In this document: positions 39,973 to 48,836 of the stretch, one piece after another | Numbering within the stretch: position 1 is the first letter of the stretch | Layout of the letters: each line of letters starts with the position of its first letter | NCBI GenBank assembly: GCA_035063885.1 | Contig: JAPSFM010000026.1 | Span: 1 to 54,043, forward strand | Reading direction: 5' to 3' | DNA: 54,043 nucleotides | Source: CAADGY01 sp900696665 | GTDB lineage: Bacteria > Acidobacteriota > Terriglobia > Bryobacterales > Bryobacteraceae | Translations under genes and position numbers: made by a program | The notes under the pieces: model-generated | What the model saw: the letters and a program-made list of their open reading frames with translations, nothing else | What the model was told of the DNA's origin: nothing | Databases searched by the model: none

Positions 39973-42900
39973 ATGGTGAGACTTGCTGGACACCTCGGTG
40001 TCAGCGGTTTACTTCTGCTCGCTGCATGGGGAAGCGCGCAGACCACATCCACCGAAGTACTGGGAACCGTCGTCGACGCATCCGGTGCGGTAGTTCCCAA
40101 GGCAACGGTTACGCTGTTGCGCGTAGACACAGGCGAGAAGCGCCAAACGTTAACGGACGCATCGGGAAACTATTCCTTCCCGCTGATTGAAATTGGCGCA
40201 TACCAGGTAACGGCCGAGGTTCCCGGCTTCAAGACACAGACCAAGACAGGCATCCACGTTGAGTTGCAGCAAAAAGCGCGTGTGAACTTCACGCTAGAGT
40301 TGGGAGCAACCAGCGAGCGGGTGGAGGTGGTGGCAAGCGGTGTGGAACTGAGGACAGACGACGCGGCGATCGGCGCCAGTATTGACCAGAAGCGAGTAGT
40401 CGAATTGCCGACGCTGAACCGCAACTTTGCAAGCCTGCTGGTGCTCACGCCCGGTGTCCAGTACGGCAACCGCATGGGAGGCAACGTGCAAGCCACGGGC
40501 GCGTTCCCCTTCCCTGGCGCCGCCACTACGGTAAGCGCCAACGGACAGCGAGACGCTAACCAGCGCGTCACGATGGACGGGGTGGTTGCCACCGAACCCC
40601 TCGTCAATCAGGTGATGTTCAACCCTTCGATCGATGCGATCCAGGAAGTGAAAGTGCAGACCGCAACCTATTCGGCCGAGTACGGCCAGAATAACGGCGC
40701 CAACGTGCAGATTGCATTGAAGAGCGGCACCAATGATTTTCACGGCACCTTCTACAACTTCCTGCGCAACGATCAACTCGATGCCAGAGATTACTTCCTG
40801 AATTTTCAGATACCCGCCGGCACCCCGGAGCGCCGAAAGAATGCCTTGCGACGCAACCAGTTCGGCACCTGGCTTGCGGGTCCCGTGCTGTTGCCCGGAT
40901 ACCGCGGCCGCGACCGCACGTTCTGGAGCTTCAACTTTGAAGGAACGCGCGAAACTCAGGAGAGCGTGCAGCAGGCCCACTGGTTTCCGCAAGCGTTCCG
41001 GAACGGCGATTTTTCAGCTCTGTTGACGCCGCTGATTCGTAACGGACGGCCGGTGCGCGGTCCGATAATCATTTTCGATCCGGTGACCGGAGAACCGTTC
41101 CGCGACTCGGCCGGACGCATCACGAATATCATTCCGGCCAGCCGCATTAATCGCAATGCGCAGAACTTCATCAATACCTACCTGCCTCTGCCGCAATTCA
41201 CTCCGGAAGATATCCTGGACGTCAACGTAATCGGAACCGTGCCTTCTATTCTGGATCAGAACCAGTATTTCGCGCGGATCGACCACAATCTCTCCTCGAA
41301 AGACCGGATCTTCGGCCGCTACGCGACCCAGGTATCGAGCTATGTGGCGAATAGCCTCAACCCGAACTTCCCCAGAAACTACAGTATTCGCGCTCACAAC
41401 ATCGCATCTCAGTATTTGCGCCTGTTCAGCCCCACTGTCTTGAACGAATTCCGTTTCGGATTTAACAAGACGGACCACGACCAGAGAAACCCGCGCACTT
41501 ATACGAATTTCGACGCGGATTCGCTAGGCATAGGACGATTCCGCGTGGCAGTGGACAACAACCGGAAGTTCAATGAACTCGAAACCGGTATCCCTCCTAC
41601 GGGCATACTGCAAGGCGACGGTGCGGCCCGTGTGGACGAAAATGGCATTTACCAGATTTCCGACAACTTCTCTTTTATGCGCGGCAGCCACAGCTTCAAG
41701 ACAGGGATCGAGTATCTGCGTTACGGCTTGGATCGCGCGGCGGCCAATATTCCCTTTGGCAGTCTCGGCTGTTGCCAGGGCGGCTATGCTCTTGCCGGCT
41801 GGCTGATGGGCTATCCTTCAACCTCGAGCACAGCGGAAGGCCTGAACTGGACAGGCGCCCGCCAAAACCGCTGGGGCGCGTACTTTCAGGACGAGTGGAG
41901 GGTGAGCCGGCGGCTGACCGCGAACTTGGGCCTGCGTTGGGATTATTTCGAGACGCCGCACGACCCGCGCCGCAAGTGGCGGGCCCTTCGTCTGGATATC
42001 CTCAGCGCGGCTTCCGATGGGCGGATGTTGCCGACCGTTGTTCCGGAACCGCTGCACGACTTCGAGTTCTATAAAGCGGATAAGCGCTATTTCATGCCGC
42101 GTGTCGGGTTGGCGTTCCGTGCCACCGAGAAGTGGGTTATCCGCACCGGCGGGGGTTGGTACGTAAATGTGCAGCAACTGAACAACATGACGATACTCGC
42201 ATTGCTGCCCCCCTTCTCGGGAACGTATGGCTACAACGCGGTGACGGATGCCGCAAGAGTCATTCCGATAGAGTACGCGGGCCAGACCTATAACATTCAG
42301 ACACGCAAGTTTCGCCCGGGTTCGCAGATTCTGACGCTGGACGACCCATTCCCCGGGCAGGGGACGGCGGCTGCCCGCACTAACGTATCGGTGTTCCCAC
42401 CCGATAATCGCCCGAGCAGCGTCTGGCAGTGGAGCTTCGACATCCAGCGCGAACTGCCCGCCAAGACGTTCCTGACAGTAGCTTACGTCGGCAGCAAGAC
42501 CAGCCATATCGATAACACCATTCCGAACTTCAACAGCCCGGATCCATCACCGGATACCGACATCAACCGCCGCCGGCCATGGCAGGCTTATGTCAGCCAG
42601 GGCGAAGGAAACGAGCCGCGTCTGCTCGGAAACATACGGTATCTGGATAGCTACGCCAACGGAAACTATCATGCATTGCAGGTGAGCGCGAACAAGCGCT
42701 ACAGTCACGGGCTTACCGTCGGTCTCGCCTACGTTTACGGCAAGGCGCGCGGCGAAGGTTATGGCCGCAACGACCCCTCGGGTGATGTAAATTCCACCTA
42801 TCAAAATCCTCGGAACCGCCGCAACGACCGCATGCGCTATGGCTTCGATGTCACGCACAACGCGGTGATCAACTACGTATACGACCTGCCGGCGATGCGC

Positions 42901-43422
42901 GGCTCGCACGGCGTTGTACGGGCCATTCTGGGCGGGTGGCAGACTTCCGGCATCGTTACGCTGCGCACCGGAACTCCTTTCACGGTCAATGGCGGCACGC
43001 TGAACACGGGAGGGCCTTCGTGGCCGGACCGGATTGCCGATGGCCGTCTGGGCGGCAATGCGACGAGGCAGTTGTGGTACGATCCAACGGCGTTTCGCCG
43101 CACCGAATGCAACATTCCCGGCCGCTTGGATCTTTGCCACTATGGCAATGCCGCGCCGGATGCCCTGATTTCCCCGGGAATGCGCAGTTTCGACCTGTCG
43201 GTCGGCAAGAACTGGGCCATTTCGCCGCTCGGCGAGAACGCGCGGCTGCAGTTCCGCGCCGAGGCGTTCAATGCTTTTAACACTCCGCAGTTCGGGCGAC
43301 CCAACAACTTGGGATGGGCCTCTCTGGATTCAGTGGTTCCCGATGCGCCCCGCGTGGGTGAAATCCGTTCGCTGCGCGCGCCGATGCGCATCTTTCAGAT
43401 GGGGCTGAAACTGTATTTTTAG
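39973..43422 (+). CDS. Oar-like TonB-dependent outer-membrane receptor with carboxypeptidase-regulatory domain
   Basis: A 1149-residue outer-membrane protein. After a signal peptide (LGVSGLLLLAAWGSAQ) comes a CarboxypepD_reg Ig-like domain, roughly residues 28-110 (LGTVVDASGAVVPKATVTLL, YSFPLIEIGAYQVTAEVPGF). A plug follows (VVELPTLNRNFASLLVLTPG, ERVTMDGV-like QRVTMDGVVATEP), then a large beta-barrel. The C-terminus ends FQMGLKLYF, the terminal aromatic signature for outer-membrane insertion. Acidobacteria carry dozens of these; ligands are thought to be plant or microbial polymers, not known here. The downstream gene is convergent, one nt away, with no room for a separate terminator. Confidence 0.93.
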   Translation: MVRLAGHLGVSGLLLLAAWGSAQTTSTEVLGTVVDASGAVVPKATVTLLRVDTGEKRQTLTDASGNYSFPLIEIGAYQVTAEVPGFKTQTKTGIHVELQQKARVNFTLELGATSERVEVVASGVELRTDDAAIGASIDQKRVVELPTLNRNFASLLVLTPGVQYGNRMGGNVQATGAFPFPGAATTVSANGQRDANQRVTMDGVVATEPLVNQVMFNPSIDAIQEVKVQTATYSAEYGQNNGANVQIALKSGTNDFHGTFYNFLRNDQLDARDYFLNFQIPAGTPERRKNALRRNQFGTWLAGPVLLPGYRGRDRTFWSFNFEGTRETQESVQQAHWFPQAFRNGDFSALLTPLIRNGRPVRGPIIIFDPVTGEPFRDSAGRITNIIPASRINRNAQNFINTYLPLPQFTPEDILDVNVIGTVPSILDQNQYFARIDHNLSSKDRIFGRYATQVSSYVANSLNPNFPRNYSIRAHNIASQYLRLFSPTVLNEFRFGFNKTDHDQRNPRTYTNFDADSLGIGRFRVAVDNNRKFNELETGIPPTGILQGDGAARVDENGIYQISDNFSFMRGSHSFKTGIEYLRYGLDRAAANIPFGSLGCCQGGYALAGWLMGYPSTSSTAEGLNWTGARQNRWGAYFQDEWRVSRRLTANLGLRWDYFETPHDPRRKWRALRLDILSAASDGRMLPTVVPEPLHDFEFYKADKRYFMPRVGLAFRATEKWVIRTGGGWYVNVQQLNNMTILALLPPFSGTYGYNAVTDAARVIPIEYAGQTYNIQTRKFRPGSQILTLDDPFPGQGTAAARTNVSVFPPDNRPSSVWQWSFDIQRELPAKTFLTVAYVGSKTSHIDNTIPNFNSPDPSPDTDINRRRPWQAYVSQGEGNEPRLLGNIRYLDSYANGNYHALQVSANKRYSHGLTVGLAYVYGKARGEGYGRNDPSGDVNSTYQNPRNRRNDRMRYGFDVTHNAVINYVYDLPAMRGSHGVVRAILGGWQTSGIVTLRTGTPFTVNGGTLNTGGPSWPDRIADGRLGGNATRQLWYDPTAFRRTECNIPGRLDLCHYGNAAPDALISPGMRSFDLSVGKNWAISPLGENARLQFRAEAFNAFNTPQFGRPNNLGWASLDSVVPDAPRVGEIRSLRAPMRIFQMGLKLYF

Positions 43423-43423
43423 C

Positions 43424-44356
43424 TCAGCGGGAACGGGGCCGTGGAGCGCCGGCCGTCTTTGTAGCGACAGCGTATAACGATGTCCGCGCGGTCAGGTACA
43501 ACGTCTTTCCATCCGGGCCCCCGAACGCGAGGTTGGCCGCCGATTCGCGCAGCAGAATTCGCGCGATCAAATGGCCGTCCGGAGCGAAGATCTGCGCACC
43601 ATCGCCGGAACTGCTCCATACACGGCCATCCTTGTCGCACCGGATACCGTCCGGACCGCCTTTGTCTATGGTAACGAAGACTGCGCCTGCGTCTGCTGAG
43701 CCGTCCGGCTTCACGTTGAATACGCGGATGTGCCGGGGCTTGCCGGAATCGGCGACATACAGCTTCGTTTCATCGGGTGAGAAACAAAGTCCGTTCGGCT
43801 TGTCGAAATCCTTGATGATGGCACGGATCGCCTTCGTCCTCTCATCGAAGCGGTAGACGTAATTGCCGGGTTGTTCCTTCGTGCGCCCGGCGAGACCGTA
43901 GTCCGGGTCGGTGAACCAGATGGCTCCGTCGGAGGTGACAACGGCATCATTGGGTGAATTCAGGGCTTTGCCCTCGAAGGAATCGACGAGGGTTACGATA
44001 GTTCCGTTTTTCTCGGTGCGCGATATACGCCGCGCGCCATGCTCCGCGGTCACCAGACGGCCCTCGCGGTCCACTGTGTTGCCGTTGGCATTGTTGCTGG
44101 GCGACCGGAACGTCTCGACGCCCTTTACGGGCGCCCACCGTTTCAATTCGTTTGCTGGGATATCGCTGAAGATCAGGAAGCCCAGCCCTCCGCTCCGGAA
44201 CCAGACCGGACCTTCAGTGAACTGCATGCCTGTGGCGAGACGTTCCACCTTGGCTGCCGAATCGAAGATCCGGTTGAATTCTGCCCGGTCCGTAATTTCG
44301 AAATCCGCTGCTAGAGCGGCTGCCGCCAATGCGAAATACACGAGAGACGGTTTCAT
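43424..44356 (-). CDS. Exported SMP-30/gluconolactonase-family protein
   Basis: A 310-residue six-bladed beta-propeller with a signal peptide (MKPSLVYFALAAAALAAD). Calcium-site and active-site residues are visible: FTEGPVWF with the metal-binding Glu, SPNDAVVTSDGAIWFTDPDYG with the Asn and Asp, and KPNGLCFSPDETKLYVAD. It should hydrolyse sugar lactones or related esters in the periplasm. Start at ATG 44356 (frame continues 22 codons upstream but lacks a signal). It follows the large esterase gene by 34 nt and may be the last gene of the glcE-led run. Confidence 0.88.
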   Translation of the reverse strand: MKPSLVYFALAAAALAADFEITDRAEFNRIFDSAAKVERLATGMQFTEGPVWFRSGGLGFLIFSDIPANELKRWAPVKGVETFRSPSNNANGNTVDREGRLVTAEHGARRISRTEKNGTIVTLVDSFEGKALNSPNDAVVTSDGAIWFTDPDYGLAGRTKEQPGNYVYRFDERTKAIRAIIKDFDKPNGLCFSPDETKLYVADSGKPRHIRVFNVKPDGSADAGAVFVTIDKGGPDGIRCDKDGRVWSSSGDGAQIFAPDGHLIARILLRESAANLAFGGPDGKTLYLTARTSLYAVATKTAGAPRPRSR

Positions 44357-44390
44357 GGAACGCAACTGTACCACAGCAACGCCCGGCGAG

Positions 44391-46364
44391 CTACCGCAAT
44401 AGTGCCTGGATGAACTCCTCATCGGGCTGCTCGAAGTATCGATACTTGTAATTGCCCTTCAGAGGGATTACCTTCCCCATCCAGTTCGCGGGGTCGGTCC
44501 ACAGGATTTTACCGGGACCGGCCGCCTTCACCATGTCCGGAACATCCCAGTGCAACAGGAAGCCTGGCATCGCCACGTCGTGCAGGTTGCGATGGATAGG
44601 AGCCTGAACGGCGCTGATCAGGTCAGCGGGTGTGCGGTCCAGCCAGATGCGGCTAATGCGCCCGTCAAGCACGGCAGCCATTAGTAGCCAGACGCCGCTA
44701 ACCTCCCTGGCGGCAGCTCGCACCCCGCGGACATCTTTGCGCGCAGTGAGGATATCTACGCCCTTCAGGATATCCGCGGCACGCAAACCTGGCAGGTTGA
44801 GGCCGATCAGCCAGACTCTCGTGTTTGTGAGCCAGTCGCCGAGCAACCGCCTGTTGGAATTGTCCGGACTTGGAGTTCCCCTCGGGTTCAACGCCAGCAC
44901 CACTGCGCCAGCCGCAACTATTTTCTTTGCCAGCGCCTCCTCGGGACCCACCAGCAGCACGCCGGGTTTCGGTCCGCCATCGGCGGGTGTGTAGAGTACG
45001 CCTTCGATCGACAGTCCCGGCTCTACTTGAATCGAGATTCGCTCCACCTGTACGCCGCTGGCCTTTCGCGTGCTAAGGCTCTTCGCGGCTGGCTGTCCTG
45101 AAGACGCCGGCACGATCCTACGAAGATACGCCTTCATTTCCTCCACGCTGCCGCCTTTCCGCCTGGCTTCGAGCCGTTCGAGAATAATCTCGTTCAATTC
45201 GCGGCTGCCTTCCGCCGACACCTGACCCGAGCGCGTCGCCAGCAGTTCGTGGTTCGGATGCATCGTGACCTGCTGTTCGCGGGGATCGCCTTTGCCGTCG
45301 TTCAACCAGCGTATAAACCATTCGTAAATGGCTTCCCGCACCTCGAGCGGCGTGCCGTGTCCTCCCGAGCCGACCACCCACTTGATTCGATCTTCCGCAT
45401 TGTAGAGGCGGTACCATCTCTTCGCCTCCTCGTACACGATTTTTGCGCCGGCGGGTGTAAAAAAATCCTTCTCGGTTGAGCTGATGAGCCAGGGTTTGGG
45501 AGAGAACAGCTCCACGTAGTCAGTCTGGTCGAGCCCCGAAGAAAGAAAATTTGGAAAGCTCTGCTCCGAATCGCCTACCGGACCGGAAAACAGCACCTTG
45601 AAGGAATTCATGTAACAGGATGGGGCCGCGACTTTGATTCGATCGTCGAGCGCGGAAATGTACGTGGTCAGCGTGCCGCCGCCGGAACACCCGGTACACC
45701 CGATCCGGCCGGCAGCCACCTCAGGCCTGGACAGCAAGTAGTCCAGCGCACGCTTCGCGTCCCAAATCCGGTACCTGGCGAAATTCTCTCCGGCCAGAAT
45801 CGACTGTGGGCCGTTCATGAAGTGCTGGTCCGTGCTGCCGCCCGCCAGCGATGCTCCCAGGCGGGGATCATAGGATTGAAGCCGTTCTCCCTGTCCGACT
45901 GGATCGAACGCCAGCGCGACAAAGCCTTTCAGGGCGAGGTTTGCGCAGATCCGCTGGCCCGCGGTTTTCCCTTCGTTCCAATGCCCCATCGGCATCAGCA
46001 CACCGGGGTACTTGCCGGGAGCATTAGGCACGTACAGGTTTCCGGTGACGTAGTATCGCGGCAGACTTTCAAAGATTACCTTCTCGATGCGATATTGCCC
46101 GTGGTCGATGCTCCCGGTGACGCGCGCGTTCAAAGGCCCGGAGTAGTCGGGAAGTCCCCCGATGAGGTCTAGAATTTTGGTTCGTACAGCCGCTTTTCGC
46201 CGTTCCGCCTCCTCAACAGTCCGGATAGCATCAATTTTCGCATCACGAGCAGTCAGCAGCTTCTGCGCCTCAGAATCCATCCAGCGGAGCATTTCCGGCC
46301 GCTGATCCTGAGCATGAAGGAGTACTACCGGAAGGCAGGCCAATAAAGCAAGTCCGGGTCTCAT
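44391..46364 (-). CDS. Exported alpha/beta-hydrolase, acetyl-xylan-esterase-like, two-part
   Basis: A 657-residue exported protein (signal LALLACLPVVLLHA). The first part, to about residue 390, is an alpha/beta hydrolase: GVLMPMGHWNEGKTAG, FDPVGQGERLQSY, the nucleophile elbow GCTGCSGGGTLTTY, and the catalytic Asp/His region in STEKDFFTP and GSGGHGTPLEV. The second part, about 430-657, repeats a hydrolase-like beta core (GVLLVGPEEALAKKIVAAGA, VLALNPRG) but lacks a clear nucleophile and is probably structural. Related proteins occur near pectin- or xylan-active genes. Its start overlaps the glycosyltransferase stop by 4 nt. The substrate is unproven. Confidence 0.85.
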   Translation of the reverse strand: MRPGLALLACLPVVLLHAQDQRPEMLRWMDSEAQKLLTARDAKIDAIRTVEEAERRKAAVRTKILDLIGGLPDYSGPLNARVTGSIDHGQYRIEKVIFESLPRYYVTGNLYVPNAPGKYPGVLMPMGHWNEGKTAGQRICANLALKGFVALAFDPVGQGERLQSYDPRLGASLAGGSTDQHFMNGPQSILAGENFARYRIWDAKRALDYLLSRPEVAAGRIGCTGCSGGGTLTTYISALDDRIKVAAPSCYMNSFKVLFSGPVGDSEQSFPNFLSSGLDQTDYVELFSPKPWLISSTEKDFFTPAGAKIVYEEAKRWYRLYNAEDRIKWVVGSGGHGTPLEVREAIYEWFIRWLNDGKGDPREQQVTMHPNHELLATRSGQVSAEGSRELNEIILERLEARRKGGSVEEMKAYLRRIVPASSGQPAAKSLSTRKASGVQVERISIQVEPGLSIEGVLYTPADGGPKPGVLLVGPEEALAKKIVAAGAVVLALNPRGTPSPDNSNRRLLGDWLTNTRVWLIGLNLPGLRAADILKGVDILTARKDVRGVRAAAREVSGVWLLMAAVLDGRISRIWLDRTPADLISAVQAPIHRNLHDVAMPGFLLHWDVPDMVKAAGPGKILWTDPANWMGKVIPLKGNYKYRYFEQPDEEFIQALLR

Positions 46365-47506
46365 GAGTTACCTCCAAGTATTTTTTTAAGTATCTCCGGT
46401 ATCTCAAACACTGCTCTATTCCTAATTGCTTTAGCGTTTGCCTTCATCCGGATCAGGGCTTCCGGTTGTAGCATACGCCGCACCGCACCGCCGATTTCGC
46501 GAAAGCTCCGTAGAACCAGACCGGTATCCTGTTCCAGAATCCAATCGGCATTGTATCGCTCCTGGGGCAACGTGAAGGCATTCCGTTCGACAATCACGGG
46601 AAGCTGCATGGCGAGCGCTTCACTGACGCTACCCGGGCCGGGCTTACCGATAAAAAAGTCCGACAGGTGCATGTAGTAGGGCACTTCGCGCGTGAAGCCT
46701 TCCACGAATTTTAGAATACGGGTCTTCATTCCGGCTAGCTCTCCGGCCAGCTTCGCATTGTGTCCGCAAATGAGAATGAGCTGTAGATCCAGTCCCGAAA
46801 CGTCGAGGCGCCGCACGATGTGGGACATCACGCGCGAACCCTGTCCGCCGAACATGACAAATCCAGTCGGCAAACCGGGCCTCAGCCCAAGGCGTACGCG
46901 CTCCTCGCAGCGGTTCTTCTCAATGGGTTCATAGAACCGCGGATGAATAATCATGCCGGACGAACGGAAAACACGCGCAGACGGGTAGCCGAATGAGCGT
47001 GCTTGTTCCACCGCTTTTGCGGATCCGCAGATCAGGTATTGATCCTGGCGCTCTATCCAGAAGTGCGGAGGGTAGTCCGCAATGTCGGTGAGAACGGTCA
47101 CGAAGGGAGTAGCGGGTGAAGCCTGCTTCAGCCCCTGATAGAGCGCCCGGTTGAAGTTGGGCACAACGGAGACAACCATGTCCGTGTCCCGGGAACGCCA
47201 GAATTTTTCGAGCAGCCGTACCTGTGGCCCATGATAAAGGCGGATGACAGCGTGCATCCCGGCTAACAGTTGCGCGGAACCTAGCGTCCAACCTTTTTTC
47301 AATAAGAGATTGTAGATATCTTCGAGCCGGAGGCCGGTGATTTTGCGGAATACATCAAGGGGATCGAGCACTTCCTGAAGATTGACAAGCCGGATTTCCC
47401 AATCGAGACCGCTCTGCTCGATCACCATTTTCAGGGCGTTCGCGGCGCTGCGATGTCCGCCCCCGGCATCGAAAAACACGAAGTCGATCTTTTTTCCCGG
47501 CGGCAA
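46361..47506 (-). CDS. MGDG-synthase-like glycosyltransferase
   Basis: A 381-residue GT28-type enzyme. The N-terminal domain has FFDAGGGHRSAANALK, the acceptor (lipid) side of monogalactosyldiacylglycerol synthase relatives. The C-terminal nucleotide-sugar domain has FVMFGGQGSRVM and SDFFIGKPGPGSVSEALAMQ. It should transfer a sugar from a UDP-sugar to diacylglycerol or a similar lipid at the inner membrane. The best start is TTG 47506, with GAGGA nine nt upstream, just past the glcF stop; a TTG at 47563 would lie inside glcF. The stop overlaps the esterase start by 4 nt. Glycolipid synthesis is inferred from family only. Confidence 0.83.
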   Translation of the reverse strand: MPPGKKIDFVFFDAGGGHRSAANALKMVIEQSGLDWEIRLVNLQEVLDPLDVFRKITGLRLEDIYNLLLKKGWTLGSAQLLAGMHAVIRLYHGPQVRLLEKFWRSRDTDMVVSVVPNFNRALYQGLKQASPATPFVTVLTDIADYPPHFWIERQDQYLICGSAKAVEQARSFGYPSARVFRSSGMIIHPRFYEPIEKNRCEERVRLGLRPGLPTGFVMFGGQGSRVMSHIVRRLDVSGLDLQLILICGHNAKLAGELAGMKTRILKFVEGFTREVPYYMHLSDFFIGKPGPGSVSEALAMQLPVIVERNAFTLPQERYNADWILEQDTGLVLRSFREIGGAVRRMLQPEALIRMKANAKAIRNRAVFEIPEILKKILGGNS

Positions 47507-47519
47507 GAAGTGTGTATCC

Positions 47520-48836
47520 TCAGTGCGCGGGATAATTCTGGTACGCTTCGTCGAGCAATTCAACCACGTGTACTACGCGCTGGTTAGAGCCGAGCAGGCG
47601 CGCGCCGGCCCGCAACTGCAACAAGCACCCTGGGTTCGCCGTGGCGATAATGCCAGCACCGGTGCTGTTGACATGCTGCATCTTCTTGTCGAGAAGGCTC
47701 ATTGCCATGTCGTTGTGCACCACGTTGTAAATGCCCGCGCTGCCGCAGCACAGGTCCGACAGGGGCAATTCCTTGAACTGAAGTCCTGGAATGGATGCCA
47801 GAAGTTGACGCGGCTGAATCCGGACGCGTTGTCCGTGCGCAAGATGACAGGAATCCTGATAAGTCACGGTGCCGGAAAGCGGACCCATTCGCGGGTTCAG
47901 CTCGATACTCGCCAGAAACTCGTTGACGTCCTTCATCATTCGCGAAAACCTGCGCGCCCGTTCTTCAAACTGCGGATCGCCTTCCATCAGATCCCCGTAC
48001 TCTTTCAGCGTGGACCCGCACCCCGCGGCATTCGTGATCACCGCGTCGTAGCCTCCGTCAACGATGGCTTCCACATTTTGTCTCGCCAACGCTCTAGCCT
48101 GTTCCCGCAGTCCCGAGTGGACGTGCAGCGCGCCGCAGCAGGTTTGATCCTTAGGGACGACAACTTCACAGCCGTTTTTCTGCAATACCCGGATGGTGGC
48201 TTCGTTGAGGCGGGCGAACGCGATGTTTGCTATGCAACCTGCGAGGAAGGCTACCCGGTATCGGCGTTCTCCTTCGGCCGGGAATACTTTCCCGATATTA
48301 CGAAAAAAGAAAGGAGCTTCCGCAGCCGGCGACAGGGCCTCGATACGGCCGAGTTTCCCTGCGAGTTTCAGCAGGCCGGAAGAGCGCAGCAGTGCCTGCA
48401 GACCGGTCACGCGGTACAGATAGAGAAGCGCGCCCGCGAATTGAAGTGCCGCGCGCGAGGGTAACAGGTGCCGGAACACGATGGCCCGCACGGCGCGTGC
48501 CGCAAAAGACGGTGTTGTCTGCTCTTGAATCTGTGCACGGGCCGCCTCCACGAGACGGCCGTACTGAACGCCTGACGGACACGCCGTTTCACAACCACGG
48601 CACGCCAGGCACAAATCGATATGCTCCACGTAGGAGGGGGTTATGGGCATATTGCCCGCGGCGACCTGAACCATCTGATAGATCCGCCCGCGCGGCGAAT
48701 CCATTTCAACTCCCAGTTCGCGATACGTGGGGCAGGCATTCAGGCACAGACCGCAGTGTATGCACCGGTCGAGATCGATCTGCCGCGGCCCATTGGTATG
48801 GATGACGCGGACCGGTCGTGCCTCAGATACGGCCAT
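47520..48836 (-). CDS. glcF: Glycolate oxidase iron-sulfur subunit
   Basis: A 438-residue protein. Two [4Fe-4S] ferredoxin-type motifs are visible: C25, C28, C31, C35 (CIHCGLCLNACP) and C76, C79, C82, C86 (CLACRGCETACP). Two CCG domains follow, each with a Cys-pair (DQTCCGALHVHSG; SDLCCGSAGIYNV). It passes electrons from the flavin subunits to the quinone pool. ATG 48836 overlaps the glcE stop by 14 nt. The catalytic FAD subunit GlcD is not in the window, so it must be encoded elsewhere or this pair has another partner. Confidence 0.9.
   Translation of the reverse strand: MAVSEARPVRVIHTNGPRQIDLDRCIHCGLCLNACPTYRELGVEMDSPRGRIYQMVQVAAGNMPITPSYVEHIDLCLACRGCETACPSGVQYGRLVEAARAQIQEQTTPSFAARAVRAIVFRHLLPSRAALQFAGALLYLYRVTGLQALLRSSGLLKLAGKLGRIEALSPAAEAPFFFRNIGKVFPAEGERRYRVAFLAGCIANIAFARLNEATIRVLQKNGCEVVVPKDQTCCGALHVHSGLREQARALARQNVEAIVDGGYDAVITNAAGCGSTLKEYGDLMEGDPQFEERARRFSRMMKDVNEFLASIELNPRMGPLSGTVTYQDSCHLAHGQRVRIQPRQLLASIPGLQFKELPLSDLCCGSAGIYNVVHNDMAMSLLDKKMQHVNSTGAGIIATANPGCLLQLRAGARLLGSNQRVVHVVELLDEAYQNYPAH

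Noticed and set aside
40294..43391. Long minus-strand ORFs (up to 232 codons) opposite the Oar-like receptor
   Set aside because: Antisense shadows; the sense frame has signal peptide, plug and barrel signatures.
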